Origin: Paenibacillus sp. FSL R5-0341
GTDB lineage: Bacteria; Bacillota; Bacilli; Paenibacillales; Paenibacillaceae
NCBI RefSeq assembly: GCF_037975235.1
Contig: NZ_CP150241.1
Coordinates: 4,154,001-4,218,000, forward strand
Direction of reading: 5' to 3'
Length of the DNA stretch: 64,000 nt
Of the stretch, positions 26,376 through 35,645 are shown piece by piece. The position numbers and the translations under genes are program-made. Within the stretch, counting starts at the first letter, position 1. Every line of letters starts with the position of its first letter. The notes below the pieces were generated by a model. That model made no database searches. It saw nothing but the letters and a program-made list of their open reading frames with translations, and was not told the origin of the DNA.

Positions 26376-27044
26376 TTATGCAAATCCGTGATTGGCGAGA
26401 AAATCCTCACTGATACTGCGCGGCTTGCCAGCACCCGTCTCTTCATGCCCTCTCCCATACTGCAGCAGATGATCCACATATTTCCCCAAAATGTCGCATT
26501 CGATATTGATGGTATCCCCTGTCTTTTTCACATTTAGTACAGTCTCACCAATCGTATGCGGGATTATGGAAACCGTGAATGCGGTATCCGATGTATGGAC
26601 AACGGTCAAGCTAATGCCATCCAGTGTAACCGATCCTTTGGGAATCAGATATTTGAACAACTGGTGATCATCAGGTTTGATCTCAAACACAATCGCATTC
26701 TGATCACGTGTTATACTGCCAATCACTCCGGTACCATCGACATGGCCCTGAACGATATGTCCGCCAAAACGCCCGCCGGATTGCATGGCCCGCTCCAGAT
26801 TAACTTTACTGCCAGATTGCAGCTGACTGAGATTGGTATGGCGATAGGTTTCAGGCATTACATCGGCGGTAAAACCTCCACCTTCGAGCGTTGTCGCAGT
26901 TAAGCACACGCCGTTCACTGCTACACTATCACCAATTTTCAGATCGTCCATGATGGCGGAAGCTCCGATATTCAGGACCATCGCTTCGCCTTTCCGACCA
27001 ATACGCCGGATCTGACCGACTTCTTCCACCAAACCGGTAAACAT
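26376..27044 (-). CDS. ribE: Riboflavin synthase alpha chain
   Basis: 222 residues with the internal duplication of riboflavin synthase: MFTGLVEEVGQI start, VNGVCLTATTLEGGGFTADVMPET in the first half, LDGISLTVVHTSDTAFTVSIIPHT in the second. It dismutates two lumazines into riboflavin and the pyrimidine precursor as a trimer. The C-terminus extends slightly (EETGAGKPRSISEDFLANHGFA) and contains a sequence often predicted to be flexible. It is preceded by ribD. Confidence 0.97.
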   Translation of the reverse strand: MFTGLVEEVGQIRRIGRKGEAMVLNIGASAIMDDLKIGDSVAVNGVCLTATTLEGGGFTADVMPETYRHTNLSQLQSGSKVNLERAMQSGGRFGGHIVQGHVDGTGVIGSITRDQNAIVFEIKPDDHQLFKYLIPKGSVTLDGISLTVVHTSDTAFTVSIIPHTIGETVLNVKKTGDTINIECDILGKYVDHLLQYGRGHEETGAGKPRSISEDFLANHGFA

Positions 27045-27105
27045 GCTGCCGCCTCCCTTCTTTAATTTATAAAGAGTCTAACTTGTTTCTTTAAAATTCA
27101 TTTAT

Positions 27106-28209
27106 TTATTCAGGCCACACCGGAATACCGCCAATGCTGATATTATCTCCAACTTTTTCGATCTCCAACTGATTCAATTGAATCGCCTGATTCATACGTT
27201 CCACACCTTCGAAGCGGAAGCTTCCAGGTGTATCATAACCGCCTACAATCTTCGGTGCGATAAACATGAGCAGTCGATCGACCAACCGTGCCTCCAGCAT
27301 GGCTCCATTCAGAGTGCCCCCACCTTCAAGCAAAATCGAACCAATCTCACGCTCACCCAACTTGCTAAGTCCGCTTAACAGATCCACACGTGGTCCAGGA
27401 CCACAGCGTATAATCTCAACACCGTAAGCTTCCAAACGTTCAGCAGCTTCAGGACTGGCTTCGTCTGTGGTGAGAACCCATGTTGGAGCAAGACCATCCT
27501 TAACCATTTTGGCACCTACGGGAAGACGCAACTTGGAATCCACCACAATGCGCACCGGACTAATGCCTTCCACTTGTAAACGGGTTGTAAGTTCCGGATT
27601 ATCGGCAATCACTGTGTCGACGCCAACCATAATTCCCTGGTGACGATGACGAAGGGCATGCACAATCTCACGAGCGGGCTCGTTGGAGATCCACTTGCTG
27701 TCTCCGCTGCGAGTAGCAATTTTGCCATCCAAAGTAGTAGCCGTTTTCAGTGTCACAAAAGGTAGACCCGTTGTTATAAATTTAATGAATTTTTCATTCA
27801 TGCGTCTTCCACGCTCACGCAGTACGCCAACTTCAACTTCAATGCCTTGTTGACGAAGCATGCTGATGCCCCTGCCGGATACTTGCGGATTTGGATCTTC
27901 ACAACATACCACAACACGTTTCACCTTTTCATGAATCAGGCGTTCACTACAAGGTGGCGTCTTGCCATAATGACTACAAGGCTCAAGTGTAACGTATACC
28001 GTACTTCCTTCTGCATCACTGCCTGCCATGTTCAGTGCATGCACTTCCGCATGACCGGTTCCACGTTTCAGATGGCTTCCCAGGCCTACTATACGTCCCT
28101 CTTTCACAACTACACACCCAACGACCGGATTAATTCCTGTCTGCCCCTGTGCTCGTTCCGCCATATCAAGTGCCAGTGCCATATAAAATTCATCATTGAT
28201 CATTTCCAA
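27106..28209 (-). CDS. ribD: Bifunctional riboflavin deaminase/reductase RibD
   Basis: 367 residues. N-terminal deaminase with GTGHAEVHAL and PCSHYGKTPPCSE (zinc HAE and PC..C); C-terminal reductase from about 150 with VTLKTATTLDGKIATRSGDSKWIS. Carries out steps two and three after GTP cyclohydrolase. Start: TTG 28209 is six bases after GGGGTGA; ATG 28203 is an alternative. First gene behind the FMN riboswitch terminator. Confidence 0.96.
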   Translation of the reverse strand: MEMINDEFYMALALDMAERAQGQTGINPVVGCVVVKEGRIVGLGSHLKRGTGHAEVHALNMAGSDAEGSTVYVTLEPCSHYGKTPPCSERLIHEKVKRVVVCCEDPNPQVSGRGISMLRQQGIEVEVGVLRERGRRMNEKFIKFITTGLPFVTLKTATTLDGKIATRSGDSKWISNEPAREIVHALRHRHQGIMVGVDTVIADNPELTTRLQVEGISPVRIVVDSKLRLPVGAKMVKDGLAPTWVLTTDEASPEAAERLEAYGVEIIRCGPGPRVDLLSGLSKLGEREIGSILLEGGGTLNGAMLEARLVDRLLMFIAPKIVGGYDTPGSFRFEGVERMNQAIQLNQLEIEKVGDNISIGGIPVWPE

Positions 28210-28250
28210 ATCCGTTCACCCCGCGGTTTAAAGTCTTAGTCTTAATTATG

Positions 28251-28285
28251 AAAAAATCCCCGTCGAACAATCAGTTCGATGGGGA
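28251..28285 (-). terminator. Riboswitch-controlled terminator before ribD
   Basis: ATCCCC-ATCGAAC pairs with GTTCGA-CGGGGAT around a short loop, then six T (28256-28251), 42 bases before ribD. Placed between the FMN element and the first gene, it is the expected expression platform of a transcription-attenuating riboswitch. Confidence 0.9.
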
Positions 28286-28544
28286 TGATGAGAGACAAAT
28301 GTCAACAACAGGAGTGAAATGGATACAGCACGCCAACACTTTGCCCAAAACTTCATTTCGGGCAAGTGAAAATAGACACATACCTTAATGAACATCAATT
28401 ACAGGTAAAGAGCTTCTATAGTGTGGCATATGTATGGAACTGTCCGGCGTACCCGGATCTTCCCTGCACAGTGCAAAACATCACAAATAGTGACTGTGCA
28501 GCAATACTCCTGCTGAATGCAAACCTGTTAGGTCTGCACCTCTC

Positions 28545-28699
28545 CTTCTCCCATCCAGACTATACTGTCGGTTCTGGAATTACACCAGATCAGCCATCTG
28601 CCACAGGCAGACAGGTCACGGACTTTGCATCAAGTGCTGGACTTGTGTCCTTACACTTCCTGCATCACCGCCGGTAGGGAATTGCACCCTGCCCTGAAG
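28545..28699 (-). ncRNA. FMN riboswitch (RFN element)
   Basis: The minus strand carries the conserved RFN blocks in order: CTTCAGGGCAGGGTGCAATT, CCTACCGGCGGTGATGC, a variable arm, AGTCCGTGACC, the TGGTGTAATTCCAGAACCGAC block, and AGTCTGGATGGGAGAAGG. FMN binding favours the downstream terminator and lowers riboflavin synthesis. It governs ribD-ribE-ribBA-ribH. The rest of the 669-base gap (28210-28878) holds the terminator, a promoter and the terminator of the next gene. Confidence 0.96.
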
Positions 28700-28721
28700 G
28701 ATTGCTTTCGTTATTAATTGG

Positions 28722-28750
28722 ATGTTAGCACTTTAATGCCAAAAAATCAA
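28722..28750 (-). promoter_or_regulatory. Promoter of the riboflavin operon
   Basis: TTGATT (28750-28745) and TAACAT (28727-28722) are separated by 17 bases on the minus strand, ending about 22 bases before the RFN element: the expected vegetative promoter position. Confidence 0.65.
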
Positions 28751-28804
28751 TTGTTTTTTGTTCCTTTTTGTCACATACTAACTTTTAATAAGCTAAGAAA
28801 CAAC

Positions 28805-28838
28805 AAAAAACCGCTTCCTCCAAGGAGGTACGGTTTTT
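28805..28838 (-). terminator. Terminator after the 437-residue gene
   Basis: AAAACCG..CCTCC pairs with GGAGG..CGGTTTT, flanked by A and T runs, so it can work in both directions. It ends the unrecognised gene before the riboflavin promoter. Confidence 0.85.
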
Positions 28839-28878
28839 GCTTGGAGGCATTTCACATCCAACCATCCATCGCATCATT

Positions 28879-30192
28879 CTACATATCAGGAAAACACCAG
28901 CTCGCCATATGCTTTAATTCTTTGGCATTATGAAATGGAATGCGATCAGGTTCTTGCAGGGACGAAGTGGGAAGCGGAAACTCTCTTGCCACTCTTCTGA
29001 CCCAACTTGTCGAATCAATAGCAATAGCAGAGCATTTCCAGCGACCATTCGCTCTCGGTCGAAACGTCCCATGTAAATCTGCTTTTGCCGGCATCTCTGG
29101 AAAGACACCATCCAGATACTCTACGATGACACGCTTGTCTCTGACTTCATGACAGTATACCGTCACCCACACACCTTCCCGAACACGAACAGCATACACA
29201 TCTCCAGACTGTACCTCCCCGGTACCTGCATCAGGAGATGCCTTTGGCACTTTCCCGCGGACACTTCTCTTTTTCTCCAATGCACCTAAGATTGTGTCCT
29301 TTACTGCTGGACTCTCTTCAGGCTTATCCGCAAGAGATATATTACTCAGATCAAAATCATGGAATATCTTGTTCAGGTTGCTCTCATTGATTCCGACAGA
29401 TGAGTCCCACCACGCCAGAGGCGCCTGCACTTCAACCCGCACATTTGGACGCTCGTCACGCTGTATGTAAGTCGTAAATTGGGTTATCATTCCGGGATGT
29501 TCCGGCGTATCCAGTATGCCAATCAGAGCTAACGTCTCAAGCAAGTCACGGTAGGCATATTCTTTTTGGGTAGGCAAAAGACGTTCCTTCTTGAGCGCTA
29601 GCGCTGCCTTGCTGTAGCGTGTTTTGGGAGGTAATTTGCGCAACACCGTTAACACCGCACGAAATGTCCAGCGGTCGTAATCATTTGGTATTGGAAGCTC
29701 CTGCGCTGTAGACAGCTCTCGAAGTGCCAGTACTTGTCCAAAGGGATCTCCGTCCAACGGGGTTCCATTAGTCATGCGCCAATACCATTGCAGCGTCGTG
29801 TCGGTTGCTTGGTCTACGCTTAATCCACAGATTTTACAAGTGCTTGAAGATGGATACGGCGTGTGTTCATGCTCTGGCATACTGCTTGCAATAAGCTTGC
29901 CCGTAAGAAGCGAGCGCCAGATCATGGACGCTGACCACAAAGAAGAGACAAAGGCCTGCGCTGCATCCTCTATCGTCCATTGATTCGCAAGTTCTTTCAG
30001 CTCAGTGATCGTTTCATCATGTTGCGGACGTACAAATCGATTCGGTTCATGCACCGCTGCCTCAAGAGCTTCTCGATCCTGTGCGGAAACACTATCTGGA
30101 ACGACATGTCGCGATGCCTGCTGGTCTTCGTCCCACAACGTGCGCTCACTATAAATTTGTTTTAACAAGCTTAGCTGGGTAACCATATCCAA
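28879..30192 (-). CDS. Unrecognised 437-residue protein
   Basis: TTG 30192 (or ATG 30186) behind GGAAAGGATGA. It is soluble and tryptophan-rich. The N-terminal half is helical; CKICGL at about 118-123 is a lone CxxC, possibly half a metal site. The C-terminal third (GDVYAVRVREGVWVTVYCHEV, VIVEYLDGVFPEMP, then HNAKELKHMASW) looks like a beta-rich domain. It is monocistronic: terminators lie on both sides, between ppiB and the rib operon. No family is recognised, and B. subtilis has nothing comparable at this spot as far as I recall. Confidence 0.7.
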   Translation of the reverse strand: MDMVTQLSLLKQIYSERTLWDEDQQASRHVVPDSVSAQDREALEAAVHEPNRFVRPQHDETITELKELANQWTIEDAAQAFVSSLWSASMIWRSLLTGKLIASSMPEHEHTPYPSSSTCKICGLSVDQATDTTLQWYWRMTNGTPLDGDPFGQVLALRELSTAQELPIPNDYDRWTFRAVLTVLRKLPPKTRYSKAALALKKERLLPTQKEYAYRDLLETLALIGILDTPEHPGMITQFTTYIQRDERPNVRVEVQAPLAWWDSSVGINESNLNKIFHDFDLSNISLADKPEESPAVKDTILGALEKKRSVRGKVPKASPDAGTGEVQSGDVYAVRVREGVWVTVYCHEVRDKRVIVEYLDGVFPEMPAKADLHGTFRPRANGRWKCSAIAIDSTSWVRRVAREFPLPTSSLQEPDRIPFHNAKELKHMASWCFPDM

Positions 30193-30245
30193 GGTTCATT
30201 CATCCTTTCCAATCATTGATTTCGAATATGTTGCATGTTAAAAAT

Positions 30246-30276
30246 AAAAAAAGTGCTTCTATAAAAGAAGCACTTC
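30246..30276 (-). terminator. Terminator after ppiB
   Basis: GAAGTGCTTC and GAAGCACTT arms around a short loop, followed by seven T on the minus strand. Confidence 0.85.
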
Positions 30277-30304
30277 ATGTTTGGATCCAGTTAAGGTGAA
30301 GGTA

Positions 30305-30736
30305 TTAAGCTTCTACAACTTCAACAGTTTCCATTTTGTCTTTACCTTCTAAAGCGTCCACGAACTCCATACCTTTAGTTACTTTACCAAATACAGTATG
30401 TTGTCCATCCAAATGTGGTTGCGGTTGGTAGCAGATGTAGAACTGGCTTCCACCTGTGTTACGGCCAGCATGTGCCATAGCAAGTGTTCCGCGCTCATGT
30501 TTGTTCGGGTTGATTTCACAGTTGATTGTGTAACCTGGGCCACCTGCACCGGAACCGTTAGGGCATCCGCCTTGAGCTACAAAGCCCGGAATAACGCGGT
30601 GGAATGTAAGACCATTGTAGAAACCGGAGTTAGCCAGTTTCTCAAAGTTTGCTACTGTGTTTGGAGCTTCTTGATCAAACAAATCAATCAGAACTTCTCC
30701 GCCGTTTGCCAATTTAATTTTCGCTTGTTTCGCCAT
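30305..30736 (-). CDS. ppiB: Peptidyl-prolyl cis-trans isomerase (cyclophilin type)
   Basis: 143 residues from ATG 30736 behind AAGGAG; the frame extends upstream to 30787 without a site. Cyclophilin motifs: [52 protein letters not shown], including the catalytic arginine of FHRVI. It is cytosolic, has no signal peptide, and speeds up proline isomerisation in protein folding. It follows lysA, with a terminator in between, as in B. subtilis. Confidence 0.95.
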   Translation of the reverse strand: MAKQAKIKLANGGEVLIDLFDQEAPNTVANFEKLANSGFYNGLTFHRVIPGFVAQGGCPNGSGAGGPGYTINCEINPNKHERGTLAMAHAGRNTGGSQFYICYQPQPHLDGQHTVFGKVTKGMEFVDALEGKDKMETVEVVEA

Positions 30737-30888
30737 ATGTAAATGACTCCTTTCGTATTGACCATCGTTAATGGTGCCAGAACGCATGACCCTGGGCCAA
30801 GCATTACAGCACTTTTCTTAGTGTACACCGAAAATGTCTGGATCGCAAAAAAAACGGCAACTTTTTTCATAATTTAGTCCGAACACAC

Positions 30889-30928
30889 AAAAAGCAGACG
30901 AAAAAGGAAGGTCCCTTTTCATCTGCTT
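30889..30928 (-). terminator. Terminator after lysA
   Basis: AAGCAGATGAAAA and TTTTCGTCTGCTT arms on the minus strand, closed by a short T run. It lies 60 bases after lysA. Confidence 0.75.
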
Positions 30929-30988
30929 AAACTGTGAAATCCATATATCTTGAATCATGCAGAAACGCATTATCTTTGACGAATTAGC

Positions 30989-32320
30989 TTAGCGAGTTAC
31001 TGGCTGTTTGCCAATGCGCGCTGGTACCAGGTCATTCTGGATGATATCTTGATACGTCTCACGGCGTACTACGACATCTCCTTGACCGTCTTTGACAAAC
31101 ACAACAGCCGGACGACGAATCCGGTTGTAGTTACTTGCCATGGAGTAGTTATACGCGCCTGTGCAAGCTACAGCGAGCAGATCACCACTTTCCACTTTTG
31201 GCAAGTCCAGATCCCAGATCAGCATATCGCCACTCTCGCAGCATTTACCGGCAACAGAGACTGTTTCCTGAGCAGCCTCATTCGCACGGTTGGCAAGCAC
31301 AGCTTCATACTTGGATTCATACAAAGCAGGACGTGGGTTATCGGTCATACCACCATCAACGGCAACATATTTACGCACACCTGGAATGTCTTTGCTTGTT
31401 CCAACGGTATACAGCGTTGTTCCCGCTTCACCCACGATGCTACGGCCTGGTTCAACCCAGATTTCAGGTACGGCATAGCCGATTTGAGCAAAATGATTTT
31501 TAACTGCATCTGTAATAGCCTTCACGTATTGCGCAACTTCAAGCGGCGTATCTCCGTCGATATAACGGATTCCGAATCCACCACCAAGGTTAACCACTTT
31601 GAAAGCAACATTAAGACGCTCATATACGCTTGCTGCAAATTCAGCAACACGTTGAACAGCCATCTGGAAACCTTCAACTTCGAAGATCTGGGAGCCGATG
31701 TGGGAATGCACACCGAGCAATACCAGGTTAGACTGTTTGGAAGCCAGTTCAATCGCTTCAAATGCTGTACCATTGCCGATATCGAATCCAAATTTGGAAT
31801 CCGTCTGACCAGTGGAGATATATTCATGCGTATGTGCCTCAACCCCAGGCGTCACACGAAGCAAAATGTTTACTTTACGATTTTTGTCCTCTGCTACAGC
31901 CTGCAACAGATGCAATTCATTGAAGTTATCAACAACAAAGCATCCGATCTCTGCATCAAGAGCCATTTCGATCTCTTCCAGCGTTTTGTTGTTACCGTGG
32001 AAATGAATGCGCTCAGCCGGGAATCCTGCTTGCAGTGCAGTAAACAGTTCACCGTCAGATACAACATCCAGGGAAAGTCCTTCTTCTGCTGCAAGGGCAC
32101 ACATCGCCATTACACAGAATGCTTTACTTGCGTAAGCAACCTGGAAGCCCAGTCCGGAAGCACGGAATGCTTCCATGTACTCTCTGCAACGCTCGCGAAC
32201 CAATTGCTCGTCCACAACGTACAGGGGAGTTCCAAATTGTTCTTTCAGATCCGTTGCATCGACTCCGCCAATCTCCAGATGTCCTTGCGCATTTATTTTA
32301 CTTGTACCATGTAAATACAT
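30989..32320 (-). CDS. lysA: Diaminopimelate decarboxylase
   Basis: 443 residues from ATG 32320, ten bases after GTGAGGA; an ATG nine bases upstream is too close. PLP lysine in QVAYASKAFCV; fold-type III motifs NNKTLEEI, LGGGFGIRY, WVEPGRSIVGEAGTTLY, and CESGDM supplying the active-site cysteine. It converts meso-diaminopimelate to lysine, and so affects both cell-wall and spore-cortex precursors. It follows spoVAF, as in B. subtilis. Confidence 0.97.
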   Translation of the reverse strand: MYLHGTSKINAQGHLEIGGVDATDLKEQFGTPLYVVDEQLVRERCREYMEAFRASGLGFQVAYASKAFCVMAMCALAAEEGLSLDVVSDGELFTALQAGFPAERIHFHGNNKTLEEIEMALDAEIGCFVVDNFNELHLLQAVAEDKNRKVNILLRVTPGVEAHTHEYISTGQTDSKFGFDIGNGTAFEAIELASKQSNLVLLGVHSHIGSQIFEVEGFQMAVQRVAEFAASVYERLNVAFKVVNLGGGFGIRYIDGDTPLEVAQYVKAITDAVKNHFAQIGYAVPEIWVEPGRSIVGEAGTTLYTVGTSKDIPGVRKYVAVDGGMTDNPRPALYESKYEAVLANRANEAAQETVSVAGKCCESGDMLIWDLDLPKVESGDLLAVACTGAYNYSMASNYNRIRRPAVVFVKDGQGDVVVRRETYQDIIQNDLVPARIGKQPVTR

Positions 32321-32423
32321 AATCTGCATTCCTCACTTTTTATATACTGGAACAATTGCTATTCCAATGATTTTACACCAGTATATCAAATTAGGCAGCG
32401 AGATGAATGGATTTTTCGGAAGA

Positions 32424-34091
32424 TCATTTGTGTTTTTTACTTTTTCGCAGTTCTCCGTCCGGATCATCGGACATTTTGGTGTTGTCACGTGTCTTATTAA
32501 ATGATGGACGTTTTTTATTTTCCAGCAACGGAAGCCGGAATAAAAAGTTGCCCAAGGCCTTTGCATTAAACGGTATAAAAGGCCAGAGATATGAAGAATT
32601 GTACGACCGGTGAACGGTAAGCGCCAATATGAGCAATGTACAGCCCACGACCAATCCCGGAACCTTGAATATCGCTACGGCAATGAGCAGAACTAACCTG
32701 ACCAGCCTGTTGGCGAGACCCAGCTCGTAACTTGGCGTGGCAAACATGCCGATGGCTGCGATGGCCATATAGAGTACAACTTCATTGACAAAATATCCCG
32801 TTTTCACCGCGATATCCCCCACTAGAATGGCCGCGATCAAGCCCATGGCCGATGCCAGAGGTGTAGGCGTATGAACTGCTGCCATTCGTAATAAATCGAC
32901 GCCAAGTTCGATTAGGAGAAACTGTAGAATTAACGGCAGCTTTACATTTTCCTGCGGACCTATGAAGTCGAGTCCCATCGGTTTGATCGAAGGATCAATA
33001 ACCATGAGCAGCCATAACGGTAGCAAAAACAACGAGATAAGAATCCCTGCAAAACGCACCCATCGTAAATACGTTCCCATCAAGGCTGTCTGTCTGTTCT
33101 CCTCCGCATGCTCGCACAGATCGAAGAAGGTCGTAGGCAGAATCATCACACTGGGGGAAGTGTCTACAAAAATGACGACTCGTCCTTCCAGCAAATGAGA
33201 AGCTGTAACATCTGGTCGTTCTGAATAACGAACGAGTGGGAACGGATTCCATCCCTTATTGATAATCGCTTCCTCCAACTGCTTGTCGGCGGCGGGAATA
33301 CCATCGATATCCACTCGCTGAATTTTTTCCCGGACTGAATCCACCTGCACTTTATCCACAATATCATCAATGTACACCACGCAGACGTCCGTTTGTGTTC
33401 TCCGCCCCACCTGCATGATTTCAAACTTCAGTCCAGGGTCGCGTATTCTGCGACGTACTAATGTTACGTTGGTTAGGAGCGTCTCGGTAAAGCCATCTCT
33501 GGAACCCCGAACTACCCTTTCTAATGAAGGTTCTTCCGGTGAACGAACCGGGTAACTTCGTGTATCCATAATTAGGACCGAGCGATCCCCTTCAACGAAC
33601 ATTGCGCTCATACCGGTAAGAACCTTGTTGATGACAGCACTCATCTTGTCAACTTTTTCTACCTGAATATGGGGAATATAACATTCAAAATAGGATTTGA
33701 GTGCGTGTCCGGACACGTCATCCGGAGTGAGATATGTCAGTCTTTTTAACACTTCAAGCAAAATCTCATCCTTCGCAAAACCGGTAATCATCAGCAATCC
33801 AACGTGTTTGCCACCCAGAACCATTTCCCTCATATTAACGTCGAAGGATTCACCAAGTCCCAGCACCTGTTGTAGCGTATATCTATTTTCACTCATGCGT
33901 GGGGAGATATCATCGTTTTCCTGCCAATATTGCACCGATTCCTCAATGCTGTCGGACATCTCATTTTGTTTTTTCTTATTGTACGCCTTCTCCTCTTCTT
34001 CCTTCTGAATCTCATAAGCAGACTTGTGTAACATCTCTTCCGTTATACCTTCACTATTTTCCTGGCCTGTGTGCTCTGTTCGTTCATCCAT
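32424..34091 (-). CDS. spoVAF: Stage V sporulation protein AF (GerA-type)
   Basis: 555 residues from ATG 34091, seven bases after AGGAGG. The N-terminal 70 residues are highly charged (EIQKEEEEKAYNKKKQNE). A GerA soluble domain (about 75-330) holds DDIVDKVQVDSVREKIQRVD and EGRVVIFVDTSPSVMILPT. About five membrane helices follow from residue 345 and the tail is basic. SpoVAF is a spore inner-membrane protein that supports germination. It follows spoVAB by 24 bp, so it belongs to a shortened spoVA operon read by sigma-G. Confidence 0.92.
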   Translation of the reverse strand: MDERTEHTGQENSEGITEEMLHKSAYEIQKEEEEKAYNKKKQNEMSDSIEESVQYWQENDDISPRMSENRYTLQQVLGLGESFDVNMREMVLGGKHVGLLMITGFAKDEILLEVLKRLTYLTPDDVSGHALKSYFECYIPHIQVEKVDKMSAVINKVLTGMSAMFVEGDRSVLIMDTRSYPVRSPEEPSLERVVRGSRDGFTETLLTNVTLVRRRIRDPGLKFEIMQVGRRTQTDVCVVYIDDIVDKVQVDSVREKIQRVDIDGIPAADKQLEEAIINKGWNPFPLVRYSERPDVTASHLLEGRVVIFVDTSPSVMILPTTFFDLCEHAEENRQTALMGTYLRWVRFAGILISLFLLPLWLLMVIDPSIKPMGLDFIGPQENVKLPLILQFLLIELGVDLLRMAAVHTPTPLASAMGLIAAILVGDIAVKTGYFVNEVVLYMAIAAIGMFATPSYELGLANRLVRLVLLIAVAIFKVPGLVVGCTLLILALTVHRSYNSSYLWPFIPFNAKALGNFLFRLPLLENKKRPSFNKTRDNTKMSDDPDGELRKSKKHK

Positions 34092-34115
34092 CTTCCATCC
34101 TCCTATGGCCACGAG

Positions 34116-34544
34116 TTACCGCTGATATATAAAAAAATCAAACAGGGAACCTGTCATTTTGCCCAAAATCATAGCAAGCAGTAATCCAAACAAATAAGGT
34201 TTCATGCCTAATCGTTTGGCTAGCACGGGCAGTACATTAAGTACCTCGGTGAGTGCTGCGGCGAGCAGACCGATGAACACACCACAGAACAATCCAACGA
34301 TCGGGCTGAGCAGCAGCACCCCATGCATTTTCCAGTGCCAGAAATCCGCCACAGTCCCTAGCAGTGAACCACCTATTAGCGCCCCTTCGTACCAGTGAGT
34401 CTTGTCATACGATTGCGTAAGTTGAGCCAACCTGGGAATCATATCGAGCACCAGAATGAGTGCAATTACGCCGCTTCCTACGGCAATCCCCCCTGCAACA
34501 CCCAATACAATGCTGATTGCTCCATTAAGAACGCTCATCCGCAT
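34116..34544 (-). CDS. spoVAB: Stage V sporulation protein AB
   Basis: 142 residues with four membrane helices (SIVLGVAGGIAVGSGVIALIL, GVLLLSPIVGLFCGVFIGLL, PYLFGLLLAMILGKMTGSLF). It overlaps the spoVAA 3' end by 20 bp. ATG 34544 and ATG 34538 both follow GGGAG. Part of the SpoVA complex that moves dipicolinic acid across the spore inner membrane. The next gene is spoVAF, not spoVAC. Confidence 0.92.
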   Translation of the reverse strand: MRMSVLNGAISIVLGVAGGIAVGSGVIALILVLDMIPRLAQLTQSYDKTHWYEGALIGGSLLGTVADFWHWKMHGVLLLSPIVGLFCGVFIGLLAAALTEVLNVLPVLAKRLGMKPYLFGLLLAMILGKMTGSLFDFFIYQR

Positions 34545-35181
34545 TCATCTCCCTGCGTTCCTGCTCGTGCATCCGTTCGCTTTCTTCAATCACCACATAT
34601 TTATCTACATTTTGCTGGTATAGGAACATCTCCACTTCCAGCGGAGTAGGCTCCTCATTCCATTTCTTCTTGAACAAATGGTTGAAAAATACCGCCATAC
34701 CGAATCCAATGCCGATAGAATACGCCACTTGGAACAGATAAGGATGTTCGTCCCGATGCCCAGTGAGCATCTCCACAATTCGAATCTGTACTTCCTGCAT
34801 GTTCACATCGGCATGAAAATTCATGATCGTTAAGGCCGACCCGAAGAACAGCAGCAGCCAAACCAATATAAACAGCGACTTGGAAGGTTGACCATTTCCC
34901 GCAATGACTTCAACAAGCGTATGGCCTGATCCAATCAGTTCCACGCTTACCTCAGGCAAGATATGCCGAATTCGGGGAATAATCTGCAATATATCAATGA
35001 GGATCAGATTGCCATCCTCTGGTCCAGGGTGCAGCAGTTCAAGCTCCAGCAGCCTGTCCTCCTGGTCTTCGGAAGAGGTCAGCACATGTGCAATGTCTCC
35101 AAGCTTGACTGCTCTGCCCCTCTGGATGCGAATTCGGCTGCGCAGACGAACGTAGACCATTGGAGTGGGTGTCTGGGACAT
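34525..35181 (-). CDS. spoVAA: Stage V sporulation protein AA
   Basis: 218 residues from ATG 35181, eight bases after AAAGGAG. N-terminal cytosolic SpoVAA domain (YVRLRSRIRIQRGRAVKLGDIAHV), then helices about 105-125 and 150-170, and a charged tail. First gene of the operon; AATACTA near 35210 resembles a sigma-G -10 sequence. Its upstream region is filled by repeats and an accessory regulator and transporter rather than by sigF as in B. subtilis. Confidence 0.93.
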   Translation of the reverse strand: MSQTPTPMVYVRLRSRIRIQRGRAVKLGDIAHVLTSSEDQEDRLLELELLHPGPEDGNLILIDILQIIPRIRHILPEVSVELIGSGHTLVEVIAGNGQPSKSLFILVWLLLFFGSALTIMNFHADVNMQEVQIRIVEMLTGHRDEHPYLFQVAYSIGIGFGMAVFFNHLFKKKWNEEPTPLEVEMFLYQQNVDKYVVIEESERMHEQERREMNADERS

Positions 35182-35310
35182 CCATAGCACTCCTTTACTG
35201 CGTAATTTAGGTTAGTATTTGAAGAATGTGCAAATTTATTACAAACGGGTTGGAAAAAGATCGGGAGGTGGGTGGGGGCGCTGCGGGATGGATCGGTCAT
35301 TGGTCGCTGT

Positions 35311-35360
35311 TATCCCCGGATTTCTTGAACTCTCCTTTTCAGGGAGGAAATCCGGGGATA
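35311..35360. repeat. Inverted repeat at the head of the 275-bp tandem array
   Basis: TATCCCCGGATTTC (35311-35324) and GAAATCCGGGGATA (35347-35360) form a perfect 14-bp dyad over 22 bases. Outer parts also pair imperfectly: GGGATGGATCGGTCA near 35285 against TGACCGATTCCATCCC near 35381. The result is a long stem of about 150 bases. The frames here (for example 35219-35512) are not convincing genes. Confidence 0.75.
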
Positions 35361-35370
35361 AAGGCGAACG

Positions 35371-35645
35371 CTTCGCTCCTTTTGACCGATTCCATCCCTC
35401 CGCTACCCATCGCCCTCCCGTTTCCAAACATTTGAAATATATGCTGGGGGAGGGGGCAGGGAGGGAATTGAAAGATGAGCTTTTTGGGGTTATTTTGCTC
35501 AAAATTCTATGACGTTGGAGTTTGTCTTCTGCATGCGTCTTAGAATACAACTCTGTAGAAATTTGGTGACAAAGGCGCGCGCTTCACTTCTTCAGGTCTA
35601 ATCTGCCGCCTGCGTTGCTTATGTATCCTTAGATGAGCCCTCACG
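35371..35645. repeat. 275-bp tandem repeat, copy 1
   Basis: Starts CTTCGCTCCTTTTGACCGAT and ends CTCACG. Copy 2 starts exactly 275 bases later. The two share long stretches with scattered substitutions and small compensating indels: for example GAAAGATGAGCTTTTTGGGG occurs in both and CTTCAGGTCTAATCTG in both. It is non-coding. With its neighbours it fills the 867-base gap 35182-36048. Confidence 0.85.

Noticed and set aside
31049..32314. 421-codon open frame on the plus strand
   Set aside because: Exactly opposite lysA, rich in Cys, His and Phe with no family likeness; a shadow of lysA.
35219..35550. Short frames on both strands in the repeat region
   Set aside because: They are not kept between the two 275-bp copies and have proline/arginine-rich random content.
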